The position numbers and the translations under genes are program-made. DNA of 41,797 nucleotides, from assembly GCA_024224155.1 (NCBI GenBank), contig JAAENP010000387.1, positions 1-41,797 on the forward strand. Reading direction: 5' to 3'. The notes under the pieces are model-generated. The model did no database searches, was not told the origin of the DNA, and worked only from the letters and a program-made list of their open reading frames with translations. Source of the DNA: a bacterium (GTDB taxonomy: Bacteria > Acidobacteriota > Thermoanaerobaculia > Multivoradales > JAHEKO01). This document shows positions 11,201 through 17,181 of this stretch, piece by piece (positions within the stretch are counted from its first letter, which is position 1; each line of letters opens with the position of its first letter).

Positions 11201-11533
11201 GCAGGCGGTGAGTACTCGGTCCGAGGCTATGGCTTCGAGTCGCTGGGGCCGGAGGACGAGCGGCTTTTCGCGAGCGAATCCGCCGTTGTTGTCCTCAATC
11301 AAGAACTGAGATGGAAGGCGTTGGACCGGCTGTCGCCGGTGGCCTTCGTGGATGTCGGCAACGTCTATCAGGATCTGGGCGATCTGGGCTCGGCCCTCTT
11401 CGCGTCGGTTGGTTTCGGGGTGCGCGCCCTTACGCCGGTCGGCCTTCTGCGCCTGGACCTCGCGCACGCGCTAGATCGCCGGAGCGTGGATCCCGAGTTC
11501 AAGCTCTATTTTGGTCTCGGTACCTCCTTCTAG
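5222..11533 (+). CDS. TamB-like / Omp85 (BamA/TamA) fusion protein, 2103 residues
   Basis: A single uninterrupted frame encodes both halves of an outer-membrane biogenesis machine. Residues about 12-36 form an inner-membrane anchor. Residues about 40-1350 are a long beta-rich, repetitive AsmA/TamB-like region that ends in a DUF490-type segment. From about residue 1389 there are roughly five POTRA-like repeats (near 1389, 1461, 1540, 1622 and 1704). A C-terminal Omp85 barrel follows (about 1780-2103) with the VRGY motif at 2000-2003 and a terminal Phe, as in outer-membrane barrels. TamB normally spans the periplasm and works with a separate TamA or BamA; here one chain would be anchored in both membranes. 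The start is GTG with GGAG five bases upstream. There is no frameshift or internal stop. Likely role: insertion of outer-membrane proteins or anterograde phospholipid transport. Confidence 0.9.
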   Translation: MCRRPRSPTPWLRRLVWALLALLGLVAVAVGVLWLALGSSSVRQKALARASQWAETKFGITFSARDVSLQLSPLHGSLSLEGVEVASVSAGPFLVAEDVRLVASPWSVLHGARRVSHFGVSGVVVDLAGVPPAWLETSDEEADGPPLTLPEVDILAIHGLSVRSLASVYEAEWLEAAQADELAIAGRLQDQRLELGLVEGRITIDTTFTQSLVLGLDGHAARTSDGVMILDGLELASPELALRLNARGSGFEDLSGDYELELDAGTVLRGQASAAKIRASGVFDSARKHATLKLAAPKQSLALVEDLVGPEVWSRYPLGDTSFDLEADLELDNGRSDGEVRWQARRAGVEVLSLEAQPRLSIDAGSLEMPFEAAVYPGRGGTRRLSGVVRASDVRQPAAAVIERGGWAVNVPDLESELSFLRVQWPELVSAELYSALRSGARGALAGDGTVNGRLVDPELQARLDWQPTSASLVEVSFAGFPAQGSGDSTVRLAGLPVDLFLDDVSGLVSGKASASRTGTSSPEIQFELTTSALSWTGEAVLDGASLKGRSRDGILEWEAEGRSPTHGPLVAAGTLSTELPIERGEARLQVLAGPAALSRLDLEARLEGGVLRVATREPAAVFGSSATVEAAVPLKTLAGSIPALADLIREDRVPGVGGPIVAEVEIEPGDWTGAVEDFTGHRLEAAAAGGSLEIALDPMKPALAEGRLTISGLEVATETGRWRAAEALAAHFGNGRVEIEPWRLVSELAQVELNGDLSLWPGWTPDQPLSRLLARGRGVVVAEAPAADHDLPGGLRSLNLPWRVDSGRLEIVDGRLIFAGADPADPEEQGRVEAALPLGGGEGGRVFDLHLEVPSRDWREVLGREGLAEEIDSLIAALEVELTGELDDPLGVSGYIVVPEFRARLGERISELEKPLTISIRDRRALLEEGVLKTAGELFSYRGSIDLAETWSAEEGWEAAIARLELLAHGRLDGAVLNPLLLGGVASGSVEVDVSLSGALENLEGRARVSGEIASVVYREPYLVRLSALDIDLGFSDGTVEVRRGHLKLNEGELDLSGVVLDGEGVTDLRLALRDANFRLDHGLIVKVDSDLRYRSPLPPEVISALAEASERDALVSGRIEVDRGYLTRRINLDVDFLTQLLAPIDLTSTTDDPLEAIELNLQVTTREGVRVKNNIADLLARWDPISVHGSLLRPVIEGVVEVEPGGLVHLYGQTVRLDSASISYPGDLGAEPRLDLETTTSLEDPSIGQLAGNDPFRGEDETDQPVVGLDDVTGDLALYYGEQLAQRLSESLGEIQVSIRPVLVFGEADPTTRLTVSRDFSANVALAASVDLRNAENQTYVMDVRELQRLPGLVGQTFTDDESAYGGSLFQKLEFGGARRLEDTGPRIRRIRVPKLAGVSKRSIKRNLGIAKGDRLAPGSAFAAEVELIEHLRRRGYPSASVRMIASLDEAGERVELDVELEAGPRIDFRFIGEKIPKALRGSVRDLYRVEAPEAETLGEIRAQTVRVLRSRGFLDPQVEVEIVHGESDSNRTIEVRGEGGVRIEPGPPVFMGLGPEDAEIVAQRFAGPVQRVELALGLPEADQRLVSTLVKLGYPDARIVRRWSEQEGKGLNVEVETGARRRIHSIALTGVDNDTERARLTEALAVTAESPARGDLLALSVLQLGEQLEEDGYGRARVSLATEELPGDPFRTAVIFDVVKGERESVGAVDFDGLRASRKSWAGRVTDLEAGDTLGPSTLNSARRNLLSTGVFSSVSSRVEGAEGAGELVVFEVEERERYELAYGARWRSEDGLSAVLDASNRNLLGRGATVAMRALYRDDDQSLRWLLRLPRARKNAGSFEIFASARSRVDAGIVEDILETTLQYSRPFGGHSTVRVYGRYRDTELSEENPDPFLPFEERIKRPLFGTQYIFDNRSSDPIHPLGTFVSVDLSGSDQSFGDFGFARVFSQLRHFRDLPQLAGRRLTWGQSLQLGAAEAFGELFLLPVDRFTAGGEYSVRGYGFESLGPEDERLFASESAVVVLNQELRWKALDRLSPVAFVDVGNVYQDLGDLGSALFASVGFGVRALTPVGLLRLDLAHALDRRSVDPEFKLYFGLGTSF

Positions 11534-11565
11534 TTCGGGCAGCGGGGGACGTGGCGGGTTCGATA

Positions 11566-11580
11566 TGGCACCTGGCTTGC
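11566..11580 (+). promoter_or_regulatory. Candidate sigma-54 (-24/-12) promoter
   Basis: TGGCAC at 11566-11571 and TTGC at 11577-11580 place the invariant GG and GC exactly ten bases apart, the required -24/-12 spacing for RpoN. The site is in the intergenic gap, 54 bases before the TTG start of the lysine-rich TPR gene. The base after TTGC is G rather than the preferred A/T. No enhancer-binding protein gene or binding site was recognised nearby. Confidence 0.45.
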
Positions 11581-11633
11581 GCTAAGCTGGTGCAGGGCCC
11601 GCGCGGCCCAAGCGAAAGGGAGGAGCCAGAGTT

Positions 11634-12482
11634 TTGTCCAGCAGATCGAAAAGAACTTTTGTAGTCGCCGTGTCCACTTTGCTGGTCCTGGCCATGAGCC
11701 TGGACGTCGAGGCCGGCAAGAAGAAGAACAAGAAGAAGAAGAGTAAGAAGAAGGCGGCCGCAAGTGTCACGGCGACGACCGAGGTCCCAAAAGCCAAGCT
11801 GACGACTTCGTTCTCGGGACAGATAAGGTCCGCGCAGAAGCATCTTCTGGCCTTCAACACTTCCGCCGCGGCGGCCGCGCTCGAGTCGGTCGAGTCGGAA
11901 CGCGAGCCCGCGGTGTTGGCAGCCAGAGCTCGGGTTCTCGAGCAGAACGGTAGTTACGACAGCGCCGCCAGCATGCTGGAGGAGGCGGCCGCAGGTGCCG
12001 CCGGTTCACCCGAGCCCCTGATCTATCTGGGTGAAGCGCTGCTTCACGCCGAACGGCCCGGTGCCGCCGACGACGCTTTTGCGCGGGCGGAGAGCCGCGC
12101 GCGCAGCATCTTGAGCCTGGATCCCGAGAACGTGGACGCGCTGTACTTTCTCGGAGTCGCCGAGCAGCGCCGGATGCGCTTCGACGACGCTCTCGAGACG
12201 CTGACGAAGGTCCGAGCCGCGCGGCCGCGCGATGCGGTTGCCGCCTATCAGGTCGGTGCGACCCTGGCGTTCAAAAAGGACTGGGTAGGCGCGATGGAGG
12301 CCCTCGACGAGGCTATCGAGCTCGATTCGAGCATCGCTTACGCGTACTACTACCGTGGCCTGGCCGCCGGTCAGGCCGGCCGGAAGGACCGACTGGTTAT
12401 CGATCTGGACAAGTTTCTCAAGATGGCCCCCCACGCTCCCGAGGCGGAGCGGGCCCGGAGAGTTATCAAGGCGGCGCAGTAG
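11634..12482 (+). CDS. Exported TPR-repeat protein with a lysine-rich N-terminus
   Basis: This 282-residue protein has an N-terminal signal peptide (about residues 6-27, cleavage near EAG) followed at once by a Lys-rich block (residues 29-40, eleven of twelve Lys or Asn with one Ser), encoded by an AAG run at 11718-11753. The rest (about 65-280) reads as alpha-helical TPR repeats, with canonical features such as ALYFLGVAEQRRMRFDDAL and AYYYRGLAAGQAGRKD. It starts with TTG; the strong AAGGGAGGAG ribosome-binding site about eight bases upstream supports it. A candidate sigma-54 promoter precedes it. TPR proteins are scaffolds; the partner is unknown. The basic block could bind nucleic acid, polyphosphate, LPS or cell-wall polymer. 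Confidence 0.85.
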   Translation: MSSRSKRTFVVAVSTLLVLAMSLDVEAGKKKNKKKKSKKKAAASVTATTEVPKAKLTTSFSGQIRSAQKHLLAFNTSAAAAALESVESEREPAVLAARARVLEQNGSYDSAASMLEEAAAGAAGSPEPLIYLGEALLHAERPGAADDAFARAESRARSILSLDPENVDALYFLGVAEQRRMRFDDALETLTKVRAARPRDAVAAYQVGATLAFKKDWVGAMEALDEAIELDSSIAYAYYYRGLAAGQAGRKDRLVIDLDKFLKMAPHAPEAERARRVIKAAQ

Positions 12483-12501
12483 TTCTTGGCCCGACCGGAG
12501 C

Positions 12502-13305
12502 TCAGATAACCTCGATCTCGTCCAATCCCGCCTCGGCTTCCGGGTACTGGGGATCCATCCTCTCGAGGGTGGACACCAGGACCCGGGCGATGGCCAGGTT
12601 CCGGTACCACTTCTGGTCTGCCGGAATTGCGTACCAGGGTGCGTGTTCTGTGCTGCACAGAGTCAGGGCCTCCTGGTAGGCGGCCATGTACTCGTTCCAT
12701 TGCCTGCGCTTGTCGAGATCGCCGCGCGAGAACTTCCAGTGGCGCGTGGGGTCGGACAGCCGATCCTCCATTCGCTGCTTCTGTTCGACCTTTGAGATGT
12801 GGAGGTAGAACTTGAGGATCACAGTTCCGGTGGCGGCGAGCAGTTCCTCGAACTGGTTGATCTGCTCGTAGCGCCGGCGCCAGACAGGTTCCGGAACGAG
12901 GGAGTCCACCCGCACGATCAGCACGTCCTCGTAGTGGGATCGGTTGAACAATCCGATCATGCCCTTGCCCGGTACCGCCCGGTGAACGCGCCAGAGATAG
13001 TCGTGCGCGAGCTCTCGCTTGCTGGGCGCCTTGAATGAGGTTACCTGCACGCCCTGTGGATTGACTCCCTGGAAGACTCGTCGAATCGTCGAGTCTTTGC
13101 CGCCTGCGTCCATCGCCTGCAGCATGACGAGAAGCTTTTGCTTACCCTCCGAATAGAGGCGGAACTGGTAGTCGGCGAGCTGCTTGCGGAGTTTTCTGAA
13201 CTCGCGCTCGGCCTCGTCGCGATCGTCGTGGAACTTCTCGGCTCGGGTGGCCAACCGGCTCAACTCGAGCGGTCGACCCGGAATTATGCGGTGGCTATCG
13301 GGCAC
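12502..13305 (-). CDS. Polyphosphate kinase 2 family protein (polyphosphate:nucleotide phosphotransferase)
   Basis: The 267-residue protein covers one PPK2 domain. It shows the Walker A-like AMDAGGKDST, the lid/Walker B region FNRSHYEDVLIVRV, and the conserved WKFSRGDLDKR and PWYAIPADQKWYRN segments. PPK2 enzymes move phosphate between inorganic polyphosphate and nucleotides; this short single-domain type most resembles members that phosphorylate AMP or ADP (class III or class I), and class cannot be settled by eye. The GTG start at 13305 has an excellent AAGGAGGT ribosome-binding site (13309-13316 on the opposite strand). It converges on the TPR gene with a 19-base gap and stands alone as a transcription unit. 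Confidence 0.94.
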   Translation of the reverse strand: MPDSHRIIPGRPLELSRLATRAEKFHDDRDEAEREFRKLRKQLADYQFRLYSEGKQKLLVMLQAMDAGGKDSTIRRVFQGVNPQGVQVTSFKAPSKRELAHDYLWRVHRAVPGKGMIGLFNRSHYEDVLIVRVDSLVPEPVWRRRYEQINQFEELLAATGTVILKFYLHISKVEQKQRMEDRLSDPTRHWKFSRGDLDKRRQWNEYMAAYQEALTLCSTEHAPWYAIPADQKWYRNLAIARVLVSTLERMDPQYPEAEAGLDEIEVI

Positions 13306-13435
13306 GTGACCTCCTTTTGGCGAAGCGGCATTCTATCGAGCCGAGGCCAACCCGATTCTCTCGCAGGTTGGCAGCGAAACGCCGGAGGGTGCGGCGCCGC
13401 GAAGTCAGCGGAGCAGACCAGGTTAAGATCCGTGC

Positions 13436-14842
13436 GTGTTCGCCCCCGTCACCTTGCCCTGGTGGCTGGCTGCGCTGCTGGTGCTGGCCGCCGCCTGGTT
13501 GATCCTGGAACACCTTCTGGTGCCCGGCGTTCGCTGGTTTCTCCGGCAGCGCATCAATCGAGTTCTCGACGAGGCCAACACCAGACTTCAGATTCATGTC
13601 CAGCCGTTCAAACTCACCAAACGCAAGGTTCTGATCGATCGGCTGATGTACGACTCACGGGTTCTCGAGGCCGCTGAAGCCTTCGGCGAGGCCAACGACA
13701 TGCCGAGAGAGCTGGTAATGCGCAAGGTGGAGGGCTACGCGAAGGAGATCGTGCCCTCGTTCAACGCTTACGTCTATTTCCGCTTGGGCTACTGGCTGTC
13801 GCGCCGTCTGGCGAAGGCGCTGTTCAGGGTCCGCCTCGGCTACTCCGACGTGGACGCGCTCCAACGGGTTTCGCCGGACTCGACCATCGTTTTCGTCATG
13901 AACCATCGCAGCAACATGGACTACGTGTTGGTGTCGTATTTGGTGGCCGAGCGGACGGCCCTTTCCTATGCGGTGGGCGAGTGGGCGCGGATCTTCCCAC
14001 TCGAGTCGCTGATTCGCTCGATGGGCGCCTACTTCGTGCGTCGCAAATCACGAAACGATCTCTATCGGAGAGTGCTGTCCCGGTACGTCGGGATGGCTAC
14101 CGAGGAGGGAGTGACCCAAGCCGTTTACCCCGAAGGCGGGTTGTCTCGCGACGGTCGTCTGGGTAGCCCCAAGCTCGGCCTCTTCGACTACATGCTGCGC
14201 TCATTCGACCCGAATGGGAATCGGGACGTGGTTTTCGTGCCGGTGGGGCTCAATTATGACCGGGTGCTCGAGGATCGCACGCTGCTCTTGGATCTGGACG
14301 ACGATGCGCCCCGCAAGAGGGGCCTGGCAGCCCTGATTACGGCGATCGGATTCTGGGCGAAGAACTTCAGACTCTGGGTTGCGGGCCGCTGGTACCGTTT
14401 CGGCTACGCCTGCGTCAACTTCGGCGCACCCGTCTCGATGCGTTCCTACCTCGCGGAGAGAGATCTCGACCTGAGGATGCTCGACCGGAGCAGTCGCTTC
14501 GCGCGGGTCGCTGATCTCGCCAACGAGCTCATGCGCGACGTCGGCGCGGTGGTTCCGGTGGTGCCGGTCTCGCTGGTCGCGACGATTCTGCGGAGGGCGC
14601 CGGATCGGGAATGGACCAAGCTCGAGATCAAGGCCGAAGTCGGCGAGTTGATGGCTGACCTGGAGCGTCGCGGAGCGCATGTCTACGTCCCCCGCAGCGA
14701 CGACGACTACGCCATCGAAGTGGGCCTGAGGACCCTGACCCTACGGCGGGTCGTAGTCGAGGACGGCGGTCTCTTCACGACCCGGCCCGGGGAACGCAGT
14801 CTCCTCACCTACTACGCGAACTCGATCGGCCATCTGGTGTAG
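13436..14842 (+). CDS. PlsB-like glycerol-3-phosphate / lysophospholipid acyltransferase
   Basis: This 468-residue membrane-associated acyltransferase has an N-terminal hydrophobic segment (about residues 8-30). The acyltransferase core has the catalytic H-X4-D box NHRSNMD (His157, Asp162), then MGAYFVRR, the substrate-binding YPEGGLSRDG and a VVFVPVGLNYDRVLED strand. The NHRS-MDY form of box I and the YPEGG-SR box are typical of PlsB glycerol-3-phosphate acyltransferases rather than PlsC. It is much shorter than E. coli PlsB (about 800 residues). The GTG start at 13436 has only a weak ribosome-binding site. Its 3' end overlaps the convergent phosphatase gene by 38 bases. Likely role: first acylation step of phospholipid synthesis. 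Confidence 0.88.
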   Translation: MFAPVTLPWWLAALLVLAAAWLILEHLLVPGVRWFLRQRINRVLDEANTRLQIHVQPFKLTKRKVLIDRLMYDSRVLEAAEAFGEANDMPRELVMRKVEGYAKEIVPSFNAYVYFRLGYWLSRRLAKALFRVRLGYSDVDALQRVSPDSTIVFVMNHRSNMDYVLVSYLVAERTALSYAVGEWARIFPLESLIRSMGAYFVRRKSRNDLYRRVLSRYVGMATEEGVTQAVYPEGGLSRDGRLGSPKLGLFDYMLRSFDPNGNRDVVFVPVGLNYDRVLEDRTLLLDLDDDAPRKRGLAALITAIGFWAKNFRLWVAGRWYRFGYACVNFGAPVSMRSYLAERDLDLRMLDRSSRFARVADLANELMRDVGAVVPVVPVSLVATILRRAPDREWTKLEIKAEVGELMADLERRGAHVYVPRSDDDYAIEVGLRTLTLRRVVVEDGGLFTTRPGERSLLTYYANSIGHLV

Positions 14843-15419
14843 AGGCTTCGGCGAGCATCTCTCGGACCTTGCCCTCGAGCTTGGTAACGCCGGCCGAGAG
14901 GCCGATCTCGAGTGCCTCTTCCGGGCTCTTGCCCTCGACGTGGAAGGCGCGGAGGGCGAATACGGCGCCGACCCGGTTGCTGCTGCCACAGTGGACCAGG
15001 ACCGGCCGCTCGGCTGCCGCGAGCACGCGATCGAGCTCGCGGGCTACTTCCTCGCTCAAGCCGGCAGCGCCGTTGACCGGGATCGAAACGTGCTCCAAGC
15101 CGAGCTCTTCCAGCCATGCCGGCTCGTCCCTTGTTCCGCGCTCCGATGGAACTCGAAGGTTGACCACGGTGCGCACGCCGGCATCCCGCAGGGCTTCGAA
15201 GGCCTCTTTCGACGGCTGGCCTGCGGTGATGATTCCCGGCCAAGGTTCTCGGCCGTAGGGAACGAGCTCCGCGAGGCTGCTCCCCCCAATTGCGGTTGCT
15301 TCGGGGGTGGGCGACGGCGTCTCATGGACTACTTGCGCCGCAGGCTCTTCCGAGCACGAGATTGCAAGACTCAGGACGCAGACCAGGAGGATCGCGTGGG
15401 GCGTCGAAGTGCGCTTCAT
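14805..15419 (-). CDS. DSP/PTP-like phosphatase, predicted lipoprotein
   Basis: This 204-residue protein starts with a lipoprotein-type signal (LLVCVLSLAISC; Cys22 would be the lipidated residue, although Ala at -3 is suboptimal). The mature part resembles the dual-specificity-like phosphatase domain of the DUF442/TIGR01244 group: FITAGQPS-like opening, VVNLRVPSERG, and the active loop VHCGSSNRVGA. The loop is Cys-X4-Arg rather than the Cys-X5-Arg of classic tyrosine phosphatases, as in that group. The likely reaction is phosphate ester hydrolysis outside the cytoplasm; the substrate is unknown. The gene runs antisense into the last 38 bases of the acyltransferase gene and is followed by a PilZ gene upstream on the same strand. 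Confidence 0.82.
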   Translation of the reverse strand: MKRTSTPHAILLVCVLSLAISCSEEPAAQVVHETPSPTPEATAIGGSSLAELVPYGREPWPGIITAGQPSKEAFEALRDAGVRTVVNLRVPSERGTRDEPAWLEELGLEHVSIPVNGAAGLSEEVARELDRVLAAAERPVLVHCGSSNRVGAVFALRAFHVEGKSPEEALEIGLSAGVTKLEGKVREMLAEASTPDGRSSSRSR

Positions 15420-15437
15420 GAGCGCGATTGTATCGGG

Positions 15438-16196
15438 CTAGCGCGCGTAAAGACGATGCTGCTCGACGAAAGCCCCGATCGCCTCGTCCGCTCCCTCGGG
15501 AAAGGCGACAAACCTGACGCCCATTCCCGAGTGCGTGCTCTCGTGCTCGCCGGCGTGGCGAACGACCTGACCGCGGCCGTGGATCGGCGTGAAGCGCTCC
15601 GGCAGCGTGAAATTGAAGACGAACTCGGTTCCGATCGGCAAGGGCTGCTCGCTTTCGAGGAGCATCCCCGAGCGCGAGATGTCGTGTGTGCGGCAGTGGC
15701 GGCGGTCACTCGATTCTCCGGTCTCGACCTCCAACTCGACATCCAGGCGAGCGGTGGTGCGCAGCGCGATGCCGAGCGCAGAGCTCACCAGCCGATCCAG
15801 GCTGATCGTGGGGTCGTTGATGTCGATGACCTGCACGCGAGGGCTGCCGTAGCCAAGCGCGGCCTCGTATTGCCTGCCTTCGGCCAGCATGAGCAGCGGC
15901 GTGTCCGCGTTCAGAGAGAAGCGTTGGGTCAGTCCGGTTGCCAGTGCCGAAACGCTCAGGTCGGGCAGTGGAATGCGAGTGAGAATGAGGCTGAAGCTCT
16001 CCTGAGCCGCCGCCTCCAAGCACTGCTGGCCGGTATCGACCCGGCTGGAGCTCAATCCGGTACGGTCGAGAATGCGGCCGAAGAAGTACCGGGACTCTTT
16101 CTCAGCCGCGACGATCAGGAGTTTTCTCTCCTCGGCTGTGGACTGATACACCACGGAAGCAGCCTCGCGCGGGCCCCGTGGGCAAGACAATGGCAC
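15438..16196 (-). CDS. PilZ-domain protein with a receiver-like N-terminal domain
   Basis: This 252-residue cytoplasmic protein has two parts. Residues about 20-130 look like a degenerate response-regulator fold (KLLIVAAEKESRYFFGRIL, then SLILTRIPLPDLS in the place of the phospho-acceptor strand), with no clear phosphorylatable Asp. Residues about 145-250 look like a PilZ domain, with DISRSGMLLES matching the D/NxSxxG motif; the upstream arginine motif is represented only by RRHCRTHD. PilZ domains usually bind cyclic di-GMP. The GTG start at 16196 is the longest option; GTG codons at about residues 15-16 are alternatives. It ends 18 bases before the phosphatase start, so the two may form an operon. 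Confidence 0.78.
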   Translation of the reverse strand: MPLSCPRGPREAASVVYQSTAEERKLLIVAAEKESRYFFGRILDRTGLSSSRVDTGQQCLEAAAQESFSLILTRIPLPDLSVSALATGLTQRFSLNADTPLLMLAEGRQYEAALGYGSPRVQVIDINDPTISLDRLVSSALGIALRTTARLDVELEVETGESSDRRHCRTHDISRSGMLLESEQPLPIGTEFVFNFTLPERFTPIHGRGQVVRHAGEHESTHSGMGVRFVAFPEGADEAIGAFVEQHRLYAR

Positions 16197-16245
16197 ATTT
16201 CACACTGAAGCCCTCGGGCTCTGTGCCACAGATATTGATGAGTGG

Positions 16246-17181
16246 CTATTTGTCTACACGCCGGATCAACTCGCCCGCCAGCCGAGCCGCCAACCGCACG
16301 TTGTTCTCGAGCAGGGCCCGGTTCACCGAGACGCTGGTTCCGGCGGTGATCTGATCCAGCTTGCCGAGGAGAAACGGCGTCACGTCCCGGCCCTGGACGC
16401 CTTCGCTTTCCAGAGCCTCGAGCGCCTGCGCCAGGGCACCGTCGTAGACGCCCCGCGACATCTCCGCGTCCTTCGGAATCGGATTCGCGACCAGCACTCC
16501 CGTCGGTTGTCGATCGAGGCGGAAATGAGTCGCCACAACGTCGGCAAGGTGCTGCAGAGAATCGCAACGAAGGTCGACCGCAAGGCCACTCTTGCGGCGG
16601 TAAAAGGCCGGAAACTCGTCGGTCCGGTAGCCGAGGACGGGTACGCCGCCGGTCTCCAGGGCTTCGACCGTTTTGGGTAGATCCAGGAGTGCCTTGGCGC
16701 CGGCACAAACGACGGCGACCGGATAGCGGACCATGGCGGTCAGATCGGCCGAGACATCTCCGCTGTCGATGACGCCGCGGTGAACGCCGCCGATTCCGCC
16801 GGTCGCGAAAACGGGGATTCCGGCGCGATGGGCCAGCGCCATCGTCGCTGCCACGGTGGTCGAACCCGCGCCTCCGGACGCCAGAACGGCGGCTAGGTTG
16901 CCCAGGTTTACCTTGGAAGCTCCCGATGAGACCAGCCGACCGAGGTCAGTCGCTTCGACGCCGATGCGGGCTTGGCCGCCCAGAATCGCGATCGTTGCCG
17001 GGATCGCCCCCTCCTCCCGGAGGATTCGCTCGAGCTCGACCGCGACTTCGAAGCCCTGGGGGTGGGGTAGGCCGTGCGTGACCAGGGTGGTCTCCAAGGC
17101 AACCACCGGCCGCCCGCCGGCCAGAGCCTCCTCGACTTCGGGCGCGATGGCAAGAACCGCTCTCATGCCACCAGGTCTCAT
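16246..17181 (-). CDS. psuG: Pseudouridine-5'-phosphate glycosidase
   Basis: The 311-residue protein matches PsuG along its whole length: VVALETTLVTHGLPHP near the N-terminus, the SSGASKVNLGNLAAVLASG segment with the lysine used for the ribose adduct, ATGGIGGVHRG, and the GAKALLDLPKTVEALET stretch with the second catalytic lysine. PsuG cleaves the C-C glycosidic bond of pseudouridine 5'-phosphate to uracil and ribose 5-phosphate. I chose the ATG at 17181 because its ATGA overlaps the stop of the PfkB kinase gene; the ATG five codons later (17166) is the alternative. The frame stays open further upstream, but that is out-of-frame readthrough of the kinase gene. Last gene of a three-gene operon. 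Confidence 0.95.
   Translation of the reverse strand: MRPGGMRAVLAIAPEVEEALAGGRPVVALETTLVTHGLPHPQGFEVAVELERILREEGAIPATIAILGGQARIGVEATDLGRLVSSGASKVNLGNLAAVLASGGAGSTTVAATMALAHRAGIPVFATGGIGGVHRGVIDSGDVSADLTAMVRYPVAVVCAGAKALLDLPKTVEALETGGVPVLGYRTDEFPAFYRRKSGLAVDLRCDSLQHLADVVATHFRLDRQPTGVLVANPIPKDAEMSRGVYDGALAQALEALESEGVQGRDVTPFLLGKLDQITAGTSVSVNRALLENNVRLAARLAGELIRRVDK

Noticed and set aside
14805-14842. Overlap of the acyltransferase and phosphatase genes as a sign of a frameshift in one of them
   Set aside because: Both frames keep family-consistent sequence close to their ends, and short convergent overlaps are common in compact genomes.
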